6,030 nt of DNA, taken from NCBI GenBank assembly GCA_004376205.1, contig SOKG01000322.1:1-6030 (forward strand), read 5' to 3'. The notes under the pieces are model-generated. The model was not told the DNA's origin and did no database searches. It saw nothing but the letters and a program-made list of their open reading frames with translations. Shown here piece after piece: positions 5,303-6,030 of this stretch (position 1 is the stretch's first letter; the number at the start of each line of letters is the position of its first letter). The DNA comes from Dehalococcoidia bacterium (GTDB taxonomy: Bacteria > Chloroflexota > Dehalococcoidia > SZUA-161). Made by a program: the position numbers and the translations under genes.

Positions 5303-6030
5303 TCAAGGCTCTAGTAGTCTCTTCTCACCTTCAAGTTTTTGCAGGTCGGTAATGTCTTGGGTAACCTCTAAGCAGCCGAGATATCCTCTGTCTTTGCCAT
5401 GAACCGCAAAGTAGCGGATGTAAATCAGCCGTTCCTTTTGCTGAATCCAGAACTCTGCTACGTCTCGCCGACCATCTCTGAAATCATCCAGAATCTGGTT
5501 AACCACATGAATGCTCTTTTGAGGATGACATTGCTGAACCTTGCGACCGATAATTGCCTTTGCCCTGGGAAAGATTCGCTCTTTTGTCTGGCTGAAGTAG
5601 CGCACTGTGTCTTCTTTGTCAACAAAGGTAATATCGACGGGTAAGGTATTCAACATCGCCTCTAATCCCTCTTTTGTTATAGAGCCTGTTTCAAAAGTTA
5701 TTTCTCCTTCTTGCTCTTTGACGGCTTTTGCCAATTCTACTTTTTTGCCGATAGCATCCTCTGGCGTGAAGCAGCAATATCCCAAATCGTCCATTGATGC
5801 TCTTATCTCACGCCACTCCGCGTCACCGATGAGTTCCAATGCTATAGGGAAGAGTATGTTCTCTTCCTTATAAAAGTGGTTTGGAATGAGGTTAGTCAGA
5901 TTTTTAAGATGAGAGAGGAGTTTTCCTTTGAACTCTTCGAACCCAAGAACCTCTTTGTTTTCCAGGGTTTTGCTCGCTTCTTTGATTTCCTCCCTCTGCT
6001 CATCGTGTTCTGTCCACATTATGGCTGGTG
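5303..6030 (-). CDS. DUF438 hemerythrin/PAS-domain protein, 5' end cut by window edge
   Basis: The open frame continues to the right edge without a stop, so the N-terminus (DUF438 and the first part of the hemerythrin domain) lies outside; the ATG at 6017-6019 is internal. Numbered from that Met, the hemerythrin-like part covers about 1-100, with likely di-iron ligands His5 (TEHDEQR), His37, and His48/Glu52 (HFYKEE). A PAS domain covers about 118-225. It carries the run of motifs typical of this family: [54 protein letters not shown] and [11 protein letters not shown], closing with LEGEKRLL. No kinase, GGDEF or DNA-binding domain follows. It is a soluble protein with a probable O2/NO/redox-binding site and a PAS sensory site; its output is not known. 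It is the most upstream gene seen in the oxygen-defence operon, 22 bases before desulforedoxin, which supports a role in oxygen sensing or scavenging. Confidence 0.88.
   Translation of the reverse strand, partial: PAIMWTEHDEQREEIKEASKTLENKEVLGFEEFKGKLLSHLKNLTNLIPNHFYKEENILFPIALELIGDAEWREIRASMDDLGYCCFTPEDAIGKKVELAKAVKEQEGEITFETGSITKEGLEAMLNTLPVDITFVDKEDTVRYFSQTKERIFPRAKAIIGRKVQQCHPQKSIHVVNQILDDFRDGRRDVAEFWIQQKERLIYIRYFAVHGKDRGYLGCLEVTQDITDLQKLEGEKRLLEP

Noticed and set aside
1..6030. CRISPR arrays, tRNA/rRNA genes, insertion sequences, phage or plasmid hallmarks
   Set aside because: None seen: no regularly spaced repeats, no transposase or integrase motifs, no terminal inverted repeats. The only internal repeat is the diverged nifS segment.

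Overview
The window reads as a stretch of chromosome from an anaerobic or oxygen-sensitive bacterium. Every gene I can support lies on the minus strand, so transcription runs from the right end to the left. The gene content fits an organism that handles sulfide and must survive occasional oxygen: a DUF438 hemerythrin/PAS protein, a desulforedoxin, an encapsulated-ferritin-like protein, an Fe/Mn superoxide dismutase, and an IscS/IscU pair with TusA and DsrE sulfur carriers. Base composition looks moderately GC-rich. Dehalococcoidia-like Chloroflexota or a similar anaerobic lineage would fit, but the taxonomic placement is a weak inference.

Right block (6030 to 4287): an apparent oxygen/ROS-defence operon. 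It runs DUF438 hemerythrin-PAS protein (cut by the right edge), a 40-residue stand-alone desulforedoxin, a 74-residue EncFtn-like ferroxidase, then superoxide dismutase. Gaps are 22, 29 and 38 bases, and each gene whose start is visible has its own ribosome binding site. Middle (4286 to 2249): a 236-base spacer with a relic of a second cysteine desulfurase gene, a KefB/CPA2-type cation/proton antiporter with a C-terminal NAD-binding TrkA-N/RCK domain, and a 95-base spacer with a perfect TATAAT box.

Left block (2248 to 1): a tightly packed sulfur/Fe-S operon. It runs NifS/IscS-like protein, IscU/NifU-type scaffold, a small double zinc ribbon protein, TusA-like sulfur carrier, and a DsrE-family protein cut by the left edge. 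Spacing is 1 base, a 14-base overlap, 28 bases and 9 bases, which suggests translational coupling.

The most notable observation is that the NifS/IscS-like protein keeps its mobile-loop cysteine but has Gln where the PLP-binding lysine should be. It has also lost the neighbouring His, the PLP-contacting Gln and the substrate-binding Arg. It is therefore probably not a working cysteine desulfurase. The closest known precedent is the lysine-less IscS of Archaeoglobus fulgidus, which lacks desulfurase activity and is thought to donate a cysteine ligand to the cluster on IscU. Together with TusA and DsrE, this suggests Fe-S assembly fed by sulfide or a persulfide relay rather than by cysteine. The relic in the middle spacer looks more like a canonical NifS, so an ordinary desulfurase copy may have been lost here.
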